A stretch of 64,000 nucleotides of DNA. It comes from Pseudomonas pergaminensis. Lineage in GTDB: Bacteria; Pseudomonadota; Gammaproteobacteria; Pseudomonadales; Pseudomonadaceae. The stretch spans positions 3,162,001 to 3,226,000 of the forward strand of contig NZ_CP078013.2 of assembly GCF_024112395.2 (NCBI RefSeq). Reading direction: 5' to 3'. The position numbers were made by a program, and so were the translations under genes. Below are positions 55,878 through 64,000 of this stretch, piece by piece; position 1 is the first letter of the stretch; each line of letters starts with the position of its first letter. The notes beneath the pieces are model-generated. The model was not told the origin of the DNA and made no database searches. It saw only the letters and a program-made list of their open reading frames with translations.

Positions 55878-56386
55878 TCAGACGCTGCCAGGTAGCAGCA
55901 TTTAAGTGCCTTAGCCATATACTGCCTCACCATGCTTGCGGAGACGCCGAGGCGGGACCCGATCTCGGCATAAGTCAAACCATCGATCTGACTATATAAA
56001 AAAGCCATTCGCGCTTTCACGGGTAATCCTTCGAGTGCCTTGTCCACAGCCAACAGAGATTCCATCAAAAGATGCTGATCCTCGGGCGATGGATGGGTCG
56101 CCGCTGGCATCAGCGCCAAAGCCTCCATGTAGGCGCGTTCAAGATCACGCCGACGTGAAAGCTCATACATGACCCTGTTCGCGATAGTGGTCAACATCGC
56201 GCGAGGCTCTTTTACATCTTGCGGAGTGGGCATCGCTGCCAGTTGAGTGAAGGTTTCGCACGCCACATCTTCGGCATTGTGTCGGCATCCCAGCTTGTAA
56301 CGCAAACGTGCTGCCAGCCAGCTATAGTCGCTGCGGAAGACGACGGTCAAAAAGTCAGATCGAAGCACTGCGTCACTTGCGGCCAT
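55874..56386 (-). CDS. fecI: FecI-type ECF sigma factor
   Basis: A 170-residue ECF sigma factor: region 2 at about residues 15-80 (VFRSDYSWLAARLRYKLGCRHNAEDVACETFTQLA) and region 4 at 115-165 (LEGLPVKARMAFLYSQIDGLTYAEIGSRLGVSASMVRQYM). With FecR and the divergent STN-bearing receptor it makes a complete cell-surface signalling unit. It probably activates the receptor and transporter genes when the ligand is bound. An inverted repeat (56423-56445) lies just upstream. Confidence 0.93.
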   Translation of the reverse strand: MAASDAVLRSDFLTVVFRSDYSWLAARLRYKLGCRHNAEDVACETFTQLAAMPTPQDVKEPRAMLTTIANRVMYELSRRRDLERAYMEALALMPAATHPSPEDQHLLMESLLAVDKALEGLPVKARMAFLYSQIDGLTYAEIGSRLGVSASMVRQYMAKALKCCYLAASE

Positions 56387-57033
56387 GAAAGCACCTGGTC
56401 AACGGTGAAAAATTGAGGACTCACACATTTGTAATAAAAATGTGTCAGCGGCAATCACCCAGCAAATTTCAAGCCAATCTCGCGATTCAGCGCCCGCGCA
56501 GCCATCGTCATGTGAGTCTGCCAGGCTTAGTGCTCTCAATTGAGGCTCTAAATGAAGGCCAGCACCAATTAAGCGCGAAGAACGTCACCAAAAAACTGTA
56601 TGCCCGGAATAAAATTCTAATTTGTATGTGTCTGTCGGTTTCGTTACCTAATTTCTCGCGAATCTGTGCAAATAGGATTCAATGTGCCAAAAATACCCAA
56701 TCTGTGTTTTCTGGGCGGACATCGACTTTGCGCGTCCGCGAACGCTTGGCAGACACCAATGGGCCGTCATACTCATTTTACGTATAGCGGGCTTACTATT
56801 TTTCGACGCGTCGCTCAAGAAGTTCTAGCAACCTGCCGAATACCCGAGGTAGGCATCGAAAAACGTTTCATCGCACGGTCTTGCATTGCACCCATAACCA
56901 CCGGCGTTAAAGCCGCAAAGTCGCAGTCCGCGCAGCAGTACAAAAAGTTTTTCGGTGGTCGGGCTGTCACTTTTTCTCTCTCGTCGCACAGATTAATTGC
57001 AAGTACTTATTGAGTGTGTTCGGGGAGAGCAAG
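56387..57033. other. Divergent control region between fecI and the receptor gene
   Basis: 647 bases between fecI (minus) and the receptor gene (plus). A plus-strand frame of 124 codons at 56413-56787 has no ribosome site or recognisable domain and I do not count it as a gene. The region should hold promoters for both directions; the AT-rich part at 56600-56720 is typical of promoter DNA. I saw no precursor-peptide gene here. Confidence 0.6.
56423..56445. promoter_or_regulatory. Inverted repeat upstream of fecI
   Basis: ACACATTT (56423-56430) and AAATGTGT (56438-56445) form an eight-base perfect inverted repeat with an AT-rich seven-base centre, 37 bases before the fecI start. It could be a regulator site on the fecI promoter. 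It does not clearly match the Fur consensus. Confidence 0.4.
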
Positions 57034-59508
57034 ATGAGCTTGAAACGTAAGGTGTCACCTTTCAATCTGGCAAGACTGGCGTTGAGCGTAGCCTTAGTTT
57101 ACGCAGTTGCACCGACTAGCTTTGCGAACTCTGCGTCGGCAAACGCAGTGGTGCAGCGAATGCAGTTCAATATTCCGGCCGGTCCACTGGATCAATCGCT
57201 CTTAATGATTGCTCGCCAGAGTGGGAGGGTGATTTCTTTCGATCCAGCGCTCGCAAAAGCCTTCCAGGCGCCGGTAATCAGTGGCCAGCTCACGACTGAA
57301 CAGGCGATTGCTCAAGCCTTGAAAAACAGCAGTCTGCGGTTAGGCATCACCGGCAATGGGACGCTGACCATTGAGCAGGCACCCATCAGGCCTGCGATTA
57401 CATCTGCGCCGCCGGTGGCGAACACTGATGCACAGCTTCCCGACATCACCGTCAGCAGTGCCGCGGAGTATGAAGACCGCGAAGTCTACAACCCTGGTAA
57501 TGCCACTGGCGCTATGCGAGGCAACACGTCGATTCAGGAAACCCCTCGGTCAGTGCAGGTCATCAGCCAGAAATTGCTGACAGATCGCCAAGCCTCATCC
57601 CTCGAGGATGCCTTGCGCAGCTCAGGCAGTGTGACTACTTGGGACACCAACCGGGGTACAAAGCAGTTCTACATTCGTGGTTTTGCTATCCCCAATACCA
57701 GTACCAACGGTGTTCCAGACGTGGGCACCGGTTCTACCCCCATAGAAGGTATTGATCGTGTTGAGGTTATTAAAGGTCCCGATTCCATCATGACTGGGAC
57801 CGCGGGATCGTCAGGTGCTATCAATCTTGTTCGCAAGGCCCCTGTCACTGTCCCGCTGCATCAGCTCCGGCTCGATGTCACCGACAAGGGTGAGTTTCAG
57901 CAAGCTTTAGACTTGGGCGATGCTATTACTGCGGACAAAGCGTTCAGCTACCGACTCAATATCGTTCACATGCGTGCGCCGGAGAGTGAGCCAGACTACA
58001 ATGGCACCCGTCGCGACTATATTGCTCCGGTCTTGCGTTGGAAGGACGACAGCACCAGTTTTACTGTGGGTGCAGAGTTCCAGGGTCAACGCCGAGCGCT
58101 TGGGCCTGCGACCTATCGATTTGAAGGGAATGTACAGAAACTTTCCAACTACCGCGTTACGGGCAAGGACGACCGTATTGCGTCGGATTCCAAGATTGGC
58201 TATTACGAGTTCAGTCATTCGTTTAATGACAACTTAACGTTCGAAAGCAAGGCGACCTATTCCCGAAATGAGTTCCAGCTTAATGTGTGGGAGCCCAATG
58301 GCGGTGTTGGAGGCGCGCCGGGATATGGACCTAACGGAGAGGTTAAATCGACGGGGCTTCAGGCGGGCGCCATCACTTATTCGGCAAGCACGCAGAACAA
58401 CATTATTTACACCCTGAATACCGGGTTCATTGAGCAAAAGTTACTGGCCGGGGTGGATTACCAACGCTACACCACAAACTCGTTCGACACAGATGTAAGG
58501 ATAGTGGCTTCAGGAAACATCAATGACGGCACCGACTTTGATTTTCCCAAGTTCGGCTATAAATCGCCTAATTATTATCACACCACTAACTATCTGCAGG
58601 TTCAGAAGGGCTTGTTGCTTCAGGATTTGATTAAACTGGGAGATCGGACCCACGTAATGCTCGCAGCGCGCCGCACGTTGTACGATGGACAGTCAACAAA
58701 CTACCTTCCGAACAACCCGGATGAAATCCCTGCCGAGTTGTTGGGGACAAGCACAAAAGATTCTTTCAAAAGTGCGAAATGGGTTCCAAGTTATGGTGTC
58801 AGCTACGACGTAACGCCTGACGTTACAGTTTATGTAAACCGCACCAAGGGATTCCAGGCTAACAACACGCTGGACTCGTCAACCAATACGCCGCTGCCGC
58901 CACTAGAAAGTGATTCAAAAGAACTGGGCGTCAAGATCAAGCTGAACGACGATGCGCTGACCTTCACGAGTGCCATTTTTCAGATGGAAGAAACAGGCGT
59001 ACCCATTACCGATGGATTCGGCCGTACAACAGGTTCTCAGGGGCTCAAGTCTAAAGGCATTGACTTTGATTTGAGTGGTGAGATCGTACCGGGATGGGCG
59101 GTCGCCGCTAGCTACACCTACACCCATTTTGCTGAGCCACCTCCATCAGAGGGTTTTGACCCTACGTTTTCTGACACCCCTAAAACCATTGGCCAACCCA
59201 AGCACTCGGCCAGTGTCTGGACGTCCTATGAACTGCTCGAAGGTCAGTTGAAAGGGTTGGGCGCCGGTATTGGTGTTAACGCTTTCAGTGCTACGGTTAA
59301 CGGCAGCCCGAATAATTTCAACTACTTTGATCTGCCTGGAGGCGCACAAACAGATGCATCGGTTTTCTATCGTCAGAAAGACTGGTCGTTGACGCTTGGG
59401 GTGAAAAATATCTTTGATCGCACGTTGTACTCGTACTCTAGTACTCCGTTGTACATCGGTGTGCGCCCTGAACGAAATACACGCCTGACCCTCAGTTATG
59501 ACTTCTAA
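57034..59508 (+). CDS. TonB-dependent transducer-receptor with STN domain
   Basis: An 824-residue outer-membrane receptor of the FpvA/FecA type. The ATG at 57034 after GGGGAGAG gives a signal peptide of about 30-35 residues; the STN signalling domain follows (MQFNIPAGPLDQSLLMIARQ, about 40-110), a TonB-box-like LPDITVSS near 137, the plug with SIQETPRSVQVISQ and EGIDRVEVIKGPDSIMTGTAGSSGAINLVRK, and the 22-strand barrel ending in Phe (RLTLSYDF). It resembles ferric-siderophore receptors. The ligand, siderophore or peptide, is not known. It is divergent from fecI and near a chemoreceptor gene downstream. Confidence 0.93.
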   Translation: MSLKRKVSPFNLARLALSVALVYAVAPTSFANSASANAVVQRMQFNIPAGPLDQSLLMIARQSGRVISFDPALAKAFQAPVISGQLTTEQAIAQALKNSSLRLGITGNGTLTIEQAPIRPAITSAPPVANTDAQLPDITVSSAAEYEDREVYNPGNATGAMRGNTSIQETPRSVQVISQKLLTDRQASSLEDALRSSGSVTTWDTNRGTKQFYIRGFAIPNTSTNGVPDVGTGSTPIEGIDRVEVIKGPDSIMTGTAGSSGAINLVRKAPVTVPLHQLRLDVTDKGEFQQALDLGDAITADKAFSYRLNIVHMRAPESEPDYNGTRRDYIAPVLRWKDDSTSFTVGAEFQGQRRALGPATYRFEGNVQKLSNYRVTGKDDRIASDSKIGYYEFSHSFNDNLTFESKATYSRNEFQLNVWEPNGGVGGAPGYGPNGEVKSTGLQAGAITYSASTQNNIIYTLNTGFIEQKLLAGVDYQRYTTNSFDTDVRIVASGNINDGTDFDFPKFGYKSPNYYHTTNYLQVQKGLLLQDLIKLGDRTHVMLAARRTLYDGQSTNYLPNNPDEIPAELLGTSTKDSFKSAKWVPSYGVSYDVTPDVTVYVNRTKGFQANNTLDSSTNTPLPPLESDSKELGVKIKLNDDALTFTSAIFQMEETGVPITDGFGRTTGSQGLKSKGIDFDLSGEIVPGWAVAASYTYTHFAEPPPSEGFDPTFSDTPKTIGQPKHSASVWTSYELLEGQLKGLGAGIGVNAFSATVNGSPNNFNYFDLPGGAQTDASVFYRQKDWSLTLGVKNIFDRTLYSYSSTPLYIGVRPERNTRLTLSYDF

Positions 59509-60052
59509 GCAGCACGAGTAGGAAATGAGATACCGATCACCCTACACGAACACTTGATGAAGCCCTATCCCGAAAATGCCCCGATATGATAGGGGTATTT
59601 TCGTTTATACGAGCCACAAGCACAATCTTTCGTCACCACCCGGCTACTATGGCCTTCAACCGGAGCTATTTAATATCAAGCTTTGGAGAAAGCGTCATTC
59701 CTCTATGTATTACTTTGTTCGCTGGGTAATCGATCTCGTCCTCTCCTGGTATGTAATCAAAGTAAACAACCATTTCTTAAAAGCGGTCAGCCCATCTGGC
59801 TGGAAGCCACCTACAACCCGGTATATGACACTGAATGGACGCTGTGCAAGGTAGTAAAGTTTGTATCGATAAATGTTATGGGCTCTAAATCACCGAATGG
59901 TTCCGGATAATATTTTGGTGGTTACATCTAGAAACATAATTGCTTAAGCGAAAGGTTAACTTTTTCAGGTCGCCTGGCATTGTTCGACGAACGGTACTTA
60001 AGATCACGTCTTGAGTGACGACATAGCTGGAAATATAGACGAGGCTACAATT
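59509..60052. other. Gap between receptor and chemoreceptor genes
   Basis: About 540 bases hold the receptor terminator and otherwise no gene I can support; a 92-codon frame near 59576 lacks recognisable features. The promoter of the chemoreceptor should be in the last 150 bases. Confidence 0.5.
59571..59605 (+). terminator. Terminator after the receptor gene
   Basis: CGAAAATGCCCC (59571-59582) pairs with GGGGTATTTTCG (59592-59603, one G-T pair), with T residues at the end of the stem and just after it. It lies 63 bases after the receptor stop. Confidence 0.65.
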
Positions 60053-61681
60053 ATGATGCTGCGTAAATTCAACCTTGCTCCACGTTCAGCTCTGTGTTTC
60101 GGTTTTTTTTGCCTTATGATTATTGCGTTGGGGATAGTTGCCCTCAAGCAGGCGTCTAGTTTGAAGGCGTCCGAAAGCTTTGTGGAAAATAATGTCGTAC
60201 CCAGCATATCTATACTCGGAGTAATTGACAGAGAGTTCGTAAGCATCAGAGGTAGCAATGCACGTTTGCGTAACCCCGTAGAGCCAGAAAGCCGTAAAGC
60301 CCAAGCTCTTGAAGAATTGAAGAGGGCTAGAGTTAATATCCAGAACTCTTTGTCGAGCTTGCAGCCTTTCATCGTAACGCCACTGGGTAAACAGAAAATT
60401 GATGAGCTTTCAAAAAGCCTCGCCAGCTATCAGATAGTACAAGATCAATACTTGTTTTTTGTTTCTTCGGGCAATTTAGACGAAGCGGTTAAGCTTTCCG
60501 GTGAGTCGATGAAACAATCTGCTGATGCTGTTGAAATCGACATTAAAGATCTGATAGGTGTTAACAATAATAAAGCTAAAAATGCCGGAGAAGAGGCGAG
60601 CCTGATTTATGAGCAAGCTAAGTTTATCGTTGGCGGTTTCATATTGGTTAGCACGATGGCCGCTATTGCAATAGCTCTAATGTACACTCGAAGTATTACT
60701 GGCCCGATCAACCAGTCACTTGCCATCGCGGAGCGTATCGCTGAAAACGATCTCACTGGGGTTATCGACGCTCAAGGGCACGATGAAGTGGCTAGGCTTA
60801 TGCGGGCGTTAGGTGCAATGCAGCAGGGGTTGCGGAATACGCTTACTTTAATATCTGATTCTTCCAACCAGTTGGCCTCAACTTCTGAAGAAATGCATGC
60901 TGTCACCGAAGACGCAAATAAAGGCATGCTGCGTCAGAATAATGAAGTAGAAATGGCGGCTACTGCCGTAACCGAGATGAGTGCCGCTGTGGAAGAGGTG
61001 GCTAGAAATGCATCCTCAGCCTCTGAGGCAGCCAATCGATCCAACTCCGCCGCATTGGCTGGTCGTGCCCGCGTCGATGAAACCGTGCATGCCATTAGTC
61101 TGATGGTCGCAAATGTTGAAGATGCATCGCAAGAGGTACAAGGGCTCGCCGTCATGGCCACAGACATTAGCAAGGTTTTGGACGTGATACGCGCTATCGC
61201 AGAACAGACTAATCTTCTTGCGTTGAATGCGGCTATCGAAGCTGCGCGTGCCGGAGAGGCTGGTCGAGGCTTCGCAGTAGTCGCTGATGAAGTCAGAGCT
61301 CTGGCTCATCGTACACAGCAATCAACCAGTGAAATTGAGCAGATGATCAGTTCAATTCAAAAAGGCACGGGATCTGCTGTATCGGCAATGGCTCACACGA
61401 ACACCCAAGCTCAGAAAACGTTGGATACTGCTCAAAGTGCCGGTTCCGCGTTGGTGGAAATTACCGAATCTATCGACAATATTACTGAGCGCAACGTCCT
61501 GATTGCGACCGCATCGGAAGAGCAAGCTCAGGTTGCCAGGGAGGTAGATCGCAGCTTGGTGAGTATCCGTGACCTTTCAAATCAAGCGGCAGAGGGCTCC
61601 AGTCAAACGGCTATTGCAACATCCGAACTCACGAAGCTCGCGGTTGAATTAAACAGGTTGGTCAAGCAATTTCAAATGTAG
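60053..61681 (+). CDS. Methyl-accepting chemotaxis protein, 4-helix-bundle sensor type
   Basis: A 542-residue chemoreceptor. First membrane segment about residues 10-32 ([20 protein letters not shown]), a helical periplasmic sensor of roughly 150 residues, second membrane segment near 193-216, HAMP, and the signalling tip [19 protein letters not shown]. The start at 60053 follows GAGG; a TTG further upstream is unlikely. The periplasmic part resembles four-helix-bundle sensors. The ligand is unknown; its position next to the receptor gene allows, but does not show, a link with that nutrient system. Confidence 0.9.
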   Translation: MMLRKFNLAPRSALCFGFFCLMIIALGIVALKQASSLKASESFVENNVVPSISILGVIDREFVSIRGSNARLRNPVEPESRKAQALEELKRARVNIQNSLSSLQPFIVTPLGKQKIDELSKSLASYQIVQDQYLFFVSSGNLDEAVKLSGESMKQSADAVEIDIKDLIGVNNNKAKNAGEEASLIYEQAKFIVGGFILVSTMAAIAIALMYTRSITGPINQSLAIAERIAENDLTGVIDAQGHDEVARLMRALGAMQQGLRNTLTLISDSSNQLASTSEEMHAVTEDANKGMLRQNNEVEMAATAVTEMSAAVEEVARNASSASEAANRSNSAALAGRARVDETVHAISLMVANVEDASQEVQGLAVMATDISKVLDVIRAIAEQTNLLALNAAIEAARAGEAGRGFAVVADEVRALAHRTQQSTSEIEQMISSIQKGTGSAVSAMAHTNTQAQKTLDTAQSAGSALVEITESIDNITERNVLIATASEEQAQVAREVDRSLVSIRDLSNQAAEGSSQTAIATSELTKLAVELNRLVKQFQM

Positions 61682-62139
61682 AGATAGCCCTCTTTACTGG
61701 AAGGTTGCATGCATAGGATCTGCGCCAATTTCATCAAGAATAGCTGTATACGAGCGATCAAGATGCTTGACCTATGATCCAGATACGGGCGCCGTCGCTT
61801 ACCTTGCTTCGCTGCTGGTGTATTGATGGGAGACAAACTACCTCCAGCACAGGTCAATCCACCAGCTACCCCAGCGCTTCCCTTTCAAACTTTTCCCTGT
61901 AGTAGTGATGGCTCAGCGACATCATTGCTTTCAAAGCGTTCCAAGGTTGTACAAAAATAAATAAATGTACAACTCTTCATAAAGTTTGCAATCTCAATGC
62001 CGACACGATGTCTGAAACGTTTAATTACATAAAACGTCATTAGCCGAATGAGCCAGATAGAGCCAGGCATTCGAGAAAATGGAGTGTTCTCAACCACACA
62101 TCTACTACAAACCGTCCCATTCCGGGCTGTGAGAACTCC
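61682..62139. other. Intergenic region between two chemoreceptor genes
   Basis: About 460 bases of moderate AT content with no credible gene. The promoter of the next chemoreceptor gene must be near its end; no further features were recognised. Confidence 0.5.
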
Positions 62140-64000
62140 ATGAACATCCTTGCTCCTGCCGTACACCTGGCCGAACGGTTACGCTTCTCCGCGAAATTCG
62201 GTGTGCTCGCCATCATCGTCCTAATCCCTTTGGTTCTGCTTGGTACGCGCGTCATCCATCAGATCAACGCAAGCCTTGAGGTCATTCGCTCGGAACAACT
62301 AGGCCAGCGTTACCTATTGGAGATAACGCCTGTACTGCGTTTATCGATGTTGCAACGCGCACTCACCAACCGCTTGCTCGGCGGTGACAGCACCGCTCAA
62401 GCCGATCTATCGGCCAACCAGTTGAAGTTGGAGGACGCATTTTCGAAACTGGCCGCAACCGACGGGCAGCTCAACACACAGCTGGAAACCGGTGATCGAG
62501 TGCACCGCCTGCACGCTGGGGCGCAGCGTTTGATTGAGCTGGCGAAAGCGGATGCCAACCAGAGCGCGATCTTCGATGACTGGAACGATCAGCTCACCGA
62601 AACGTTGAACTTCGTGTACTACGTATCGGCCACGTCGGGCATGGTGCTGGATGAAGATTACGCATCGTTATTCATGATCGATCAGAGTACCTTGAGGCTG
62701 CCACGACAAATCAATATCGTCGGCCAATTGCGTGGGCTGGCCAGCGGGTTGCATGACGGGCAATCGTTGACTCCGGGTGCGCGCAGCGTCATCAAGTCGA
62801 TGCTTAAAAACGAGTTGCTCATCCATAATGAACTGCAGCAAAGTCTGGCACTTTTGCGTCGCAGAGAACCCGCGCTTGCCGATAGTATTCAGGCGCCGAT
62901 CACCCGTGCTTTTGCCAGCCTCGACAGCTTCCGCGCCGACCTCGAAGTATTGATTGGCGCGCCAAGCGACATCATCAGTGGCGTGCAGAACCTGCCCGCC
63001 AAGGGCAATGCGGTAGTGGCTGAGTTGTACAAAGCGCAAGACACGCTGCAAGCCGCACTGCTGAATACGCTTGAACGCCGAGTTCAGGAAAAAACGTCGG
63101 AACGCCTATTCATTCTCGGCATGTTTATCGTTCTTGGCCTGTTGCTGGTGTATGTGTTCAGCGGCATCTACAGCGCCATGCGTCGCACTATCAACGATGT
63201 GTTGATTGCCACCCAACTCATTGCTCAGGGCGACCTGAGCGTGCGCATTCAAGTGCGTGGCAAAGACGAAATGGCCGATGTGGGCAACGGCCTTAACCAT
63301 ATGGTGCAGGCGTTTAGCTCTTCGCTGGCTCAGGTCGAGCGCAGTTCACAATCGGTCGCCGATGCGGCGCAGCGCATTGGGGTGTCGATTGACCGGGCTA
63401 AGCGCGCGATGAGCGCACAGCAAAGCGAAACCGAACAAGTCGCTACGGCTATCAACGAGATGACCACCAGCGTTGCGGACGTGGCGCAAAACACCGAGGG
63501 CGCCGCCCACGCCGCGGAGCACGCCAGCCAGTCCTCCAACACCGGCCTGGCGAAGATGCAGGAAACCCGCGTGACTATTGAAGCCTTGGCCGATGAGGTG
63601 GAGCGCAGTGCGCAAAAGGTTTCGGCGCTTGCGCAACACAGCCAGCAGATCGGCGGCGTTATTGAGGTGATCCGTAACATTGCTGATCAAACAAACCTGC
63701 TGGCGTTGAACGCGGCCATTGAGGCGGCCCGCGCCGGCGAGCAGGGTCGAGGATTCGCGGTGGTCGCCGACGAGGTCAGAACGCTGGCCTCGCGCACACA
63801 AAACTCCACCGAAGAGATCCGCCGGATTATCCAGGAGCTGCAACTGGCGACAGGCGACGCCGTCGAGCAAATGAAAGCGGGCAAGCTGCGCGCGCAGGAG
63901 TGCATCGAGTCCGCTGATCAGGCCTCGGCCAGCCTGGATGCAATCAATGACGGCGTTGAGCAAATCGTCGGCATGAACACCCAGATAGCCAGCGCGGCGG
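62140..64000 (+). CDS. Methyl-accepting chemotaxis protein (3' end beyond window)
   Basis: An open frame of 620 codons runs off the right edge. A first membrane segment lies at about residues 20-40 ([20 protein letters not shown]), then a large periplasmic helical sensor to about 320, a second segment ([20 protein letters not shown]), HAMP ([24 protein letters not shown]), and the signalling domain with [36 protein letters not shown]. The sensor is longer than that of the preceding chemoreceptor. The final signalling helices and any CheR-binding tail are not visible. Confidence 0.9.
   Translation, partial: MNILAPAVHLAERLRFSAKFGVLAIIVLIPLVLLGTRVIHQINASLEVIRSEQLGQRYLLEITPVLRLSMLQRALTNRLLGGDSTAQADLSANQLKLEDAFSKLAATDGQLNTQLETGDRVHRLHAGAQRLIELAKADANQSAIFDDWNDQLTETLNFVYYVSATSGMVLDEDYASLFMIDQSTLRLPRQINIVGQLRGLASGLHDGQSLTPGARSVIKSMLKNELLIHNELQQSLALLRRREPALADSIQAPITRAFASLDSFRADLEVLIGAPSDIISGVQNLPAKGNAVVAELYKAQDTLQAALLNTLERRVQEKTSERLFILGMFIVLGLLLVYVFSGIYSAMRRTINDVLIATQLIAQGDLSVRIQVRGKDEMADVGNGLNHMVQAFSSSLAQVERSSQSVADAAQRIGVSIDRAKRAMSAQQSETEQVATAINEMTTSVADVAQNTEGAAHAAEHASQSSNTGLAKMQETRVTIEALADEVERSAQKVSALAQHSQQIGGVIEVIRNIADQTNLLALNAAIEAARAGEQGRGFAVVADEVRTLASRTQNSTEEIRRIIQELQLATGDAVEQMKAGKLRAQECIESADQASASLDAINDGVEQIVGMNTQIASAA

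Noticed and set aside
56413..56787. A 124-codon frame between fecI and the receptor, considered as a precursor-peptide gene
   Set aside because: No ribosome site, no leader/core pattern and no partner enzyme; it overlaps the probable promoter region.
43771..59508. The peptide locus as a RiPP biosynthetic cluster
   Set aside because: No YcaO, radical SAM, lanthipeptide synthetase or lasso cyclase and no precursor gene can be seen; the TonB and FecIR genes fit uptake better.
1..64000. tRNA, rRNA genes and CRISPR arrays
   Set aside because: No tRNA-like TψC arm with acceptor stem, no rRNA segment and no regular short-repeat array was recognised; a covariance-model scan would be needed to exclude a missed tRNA.

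Overview
This window reads as a chromosomal segment of a Pseudomonas, most likely of the P. fluorescens complex. The electron-transfer flavoprotein genes, the 5-oxoprolinase/biotin carboxylase block and the chemoreceptors are typical of that genus, and the native parts are GC-rich. The left quarter carries the replication/partition end of a PFGI-1/ICEclc-type integrative and conjugative element (ICE).

1-16.3 kb, ICE module, nearly all on the minus strand. Read from the right, the order is an ICE-type hypothetical gene, alpA, parA, shi, a ParB-like gene (bisD-like), a DUF2857 gene (bisC-like), an STY4528-family replication gene, a PFL_4669-family gene, a DUF3158 gene (inrR position), ssb and topB. 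After these come an XRE repressor divergent from a small FecR/PupR-like gene, 0.9 kb of hairpin-rich DNA without a credible gene, a DUF3577 gene, two small unknowns around a RadC-like JAB gene, pilL, a coiled-coil gene, a TIGR03759 gene and a transglycosylase cut by the window edge. From 16.3 to 18.0 kb there is AT-richer DNA with a GlxA-type regulator. I could not find an attachment site or tRNA marking the ICE end.

18-34.5 kb, an apparent amine/amino-acid catabolic locus. A minus-strand operon (SDR, semialdehyde dehydrogenase, FAD oxidoreductase and possibly a dCache chemoreceptor) diverges from a plus-strand Pot-type ABC importer followed closely by etfBA. A class III aminotransferase and a GntR/FCD regulator lie on the far side of two tandem, degraded IS3-family copies. 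The palindrome TGATGCATCA occurs in all three control regions (23440, 23645, 33690) and is the likely operator of the GntR protein.

34.7-43.6 kb: a GGDEF protein, a second accB-accC pair with an MHS-type transporter and pxpA-pxpC-pxpB (5-oxoproline metabolism), a VOC protein and a LysR regulator.

43.7-59.5 kb is the most interesting region. A tight minus-strand array runs fecI, fecR, stand-alone STN protein, tonB, exbB, exbD, two YddA/BclA-like fused ABC transporters, tldE, thioredoxin, tldD and a crotonase with a degenerate C-terminal half, and it ends at a strong terminator. A TonB-dependent transducer-receptor is divergent from it. Together these genes could make a dedicated route that senses an external peptide, carries it across both membranes, reduces it and digests it in the cytoplasm. 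No precursor peptide or RiPP-modifying enzyme is visible, so I read it as an uptake and degradation system rather than a biosynthetic cluster. Two further chemoreceptor genes follow; the last one runs off the window.
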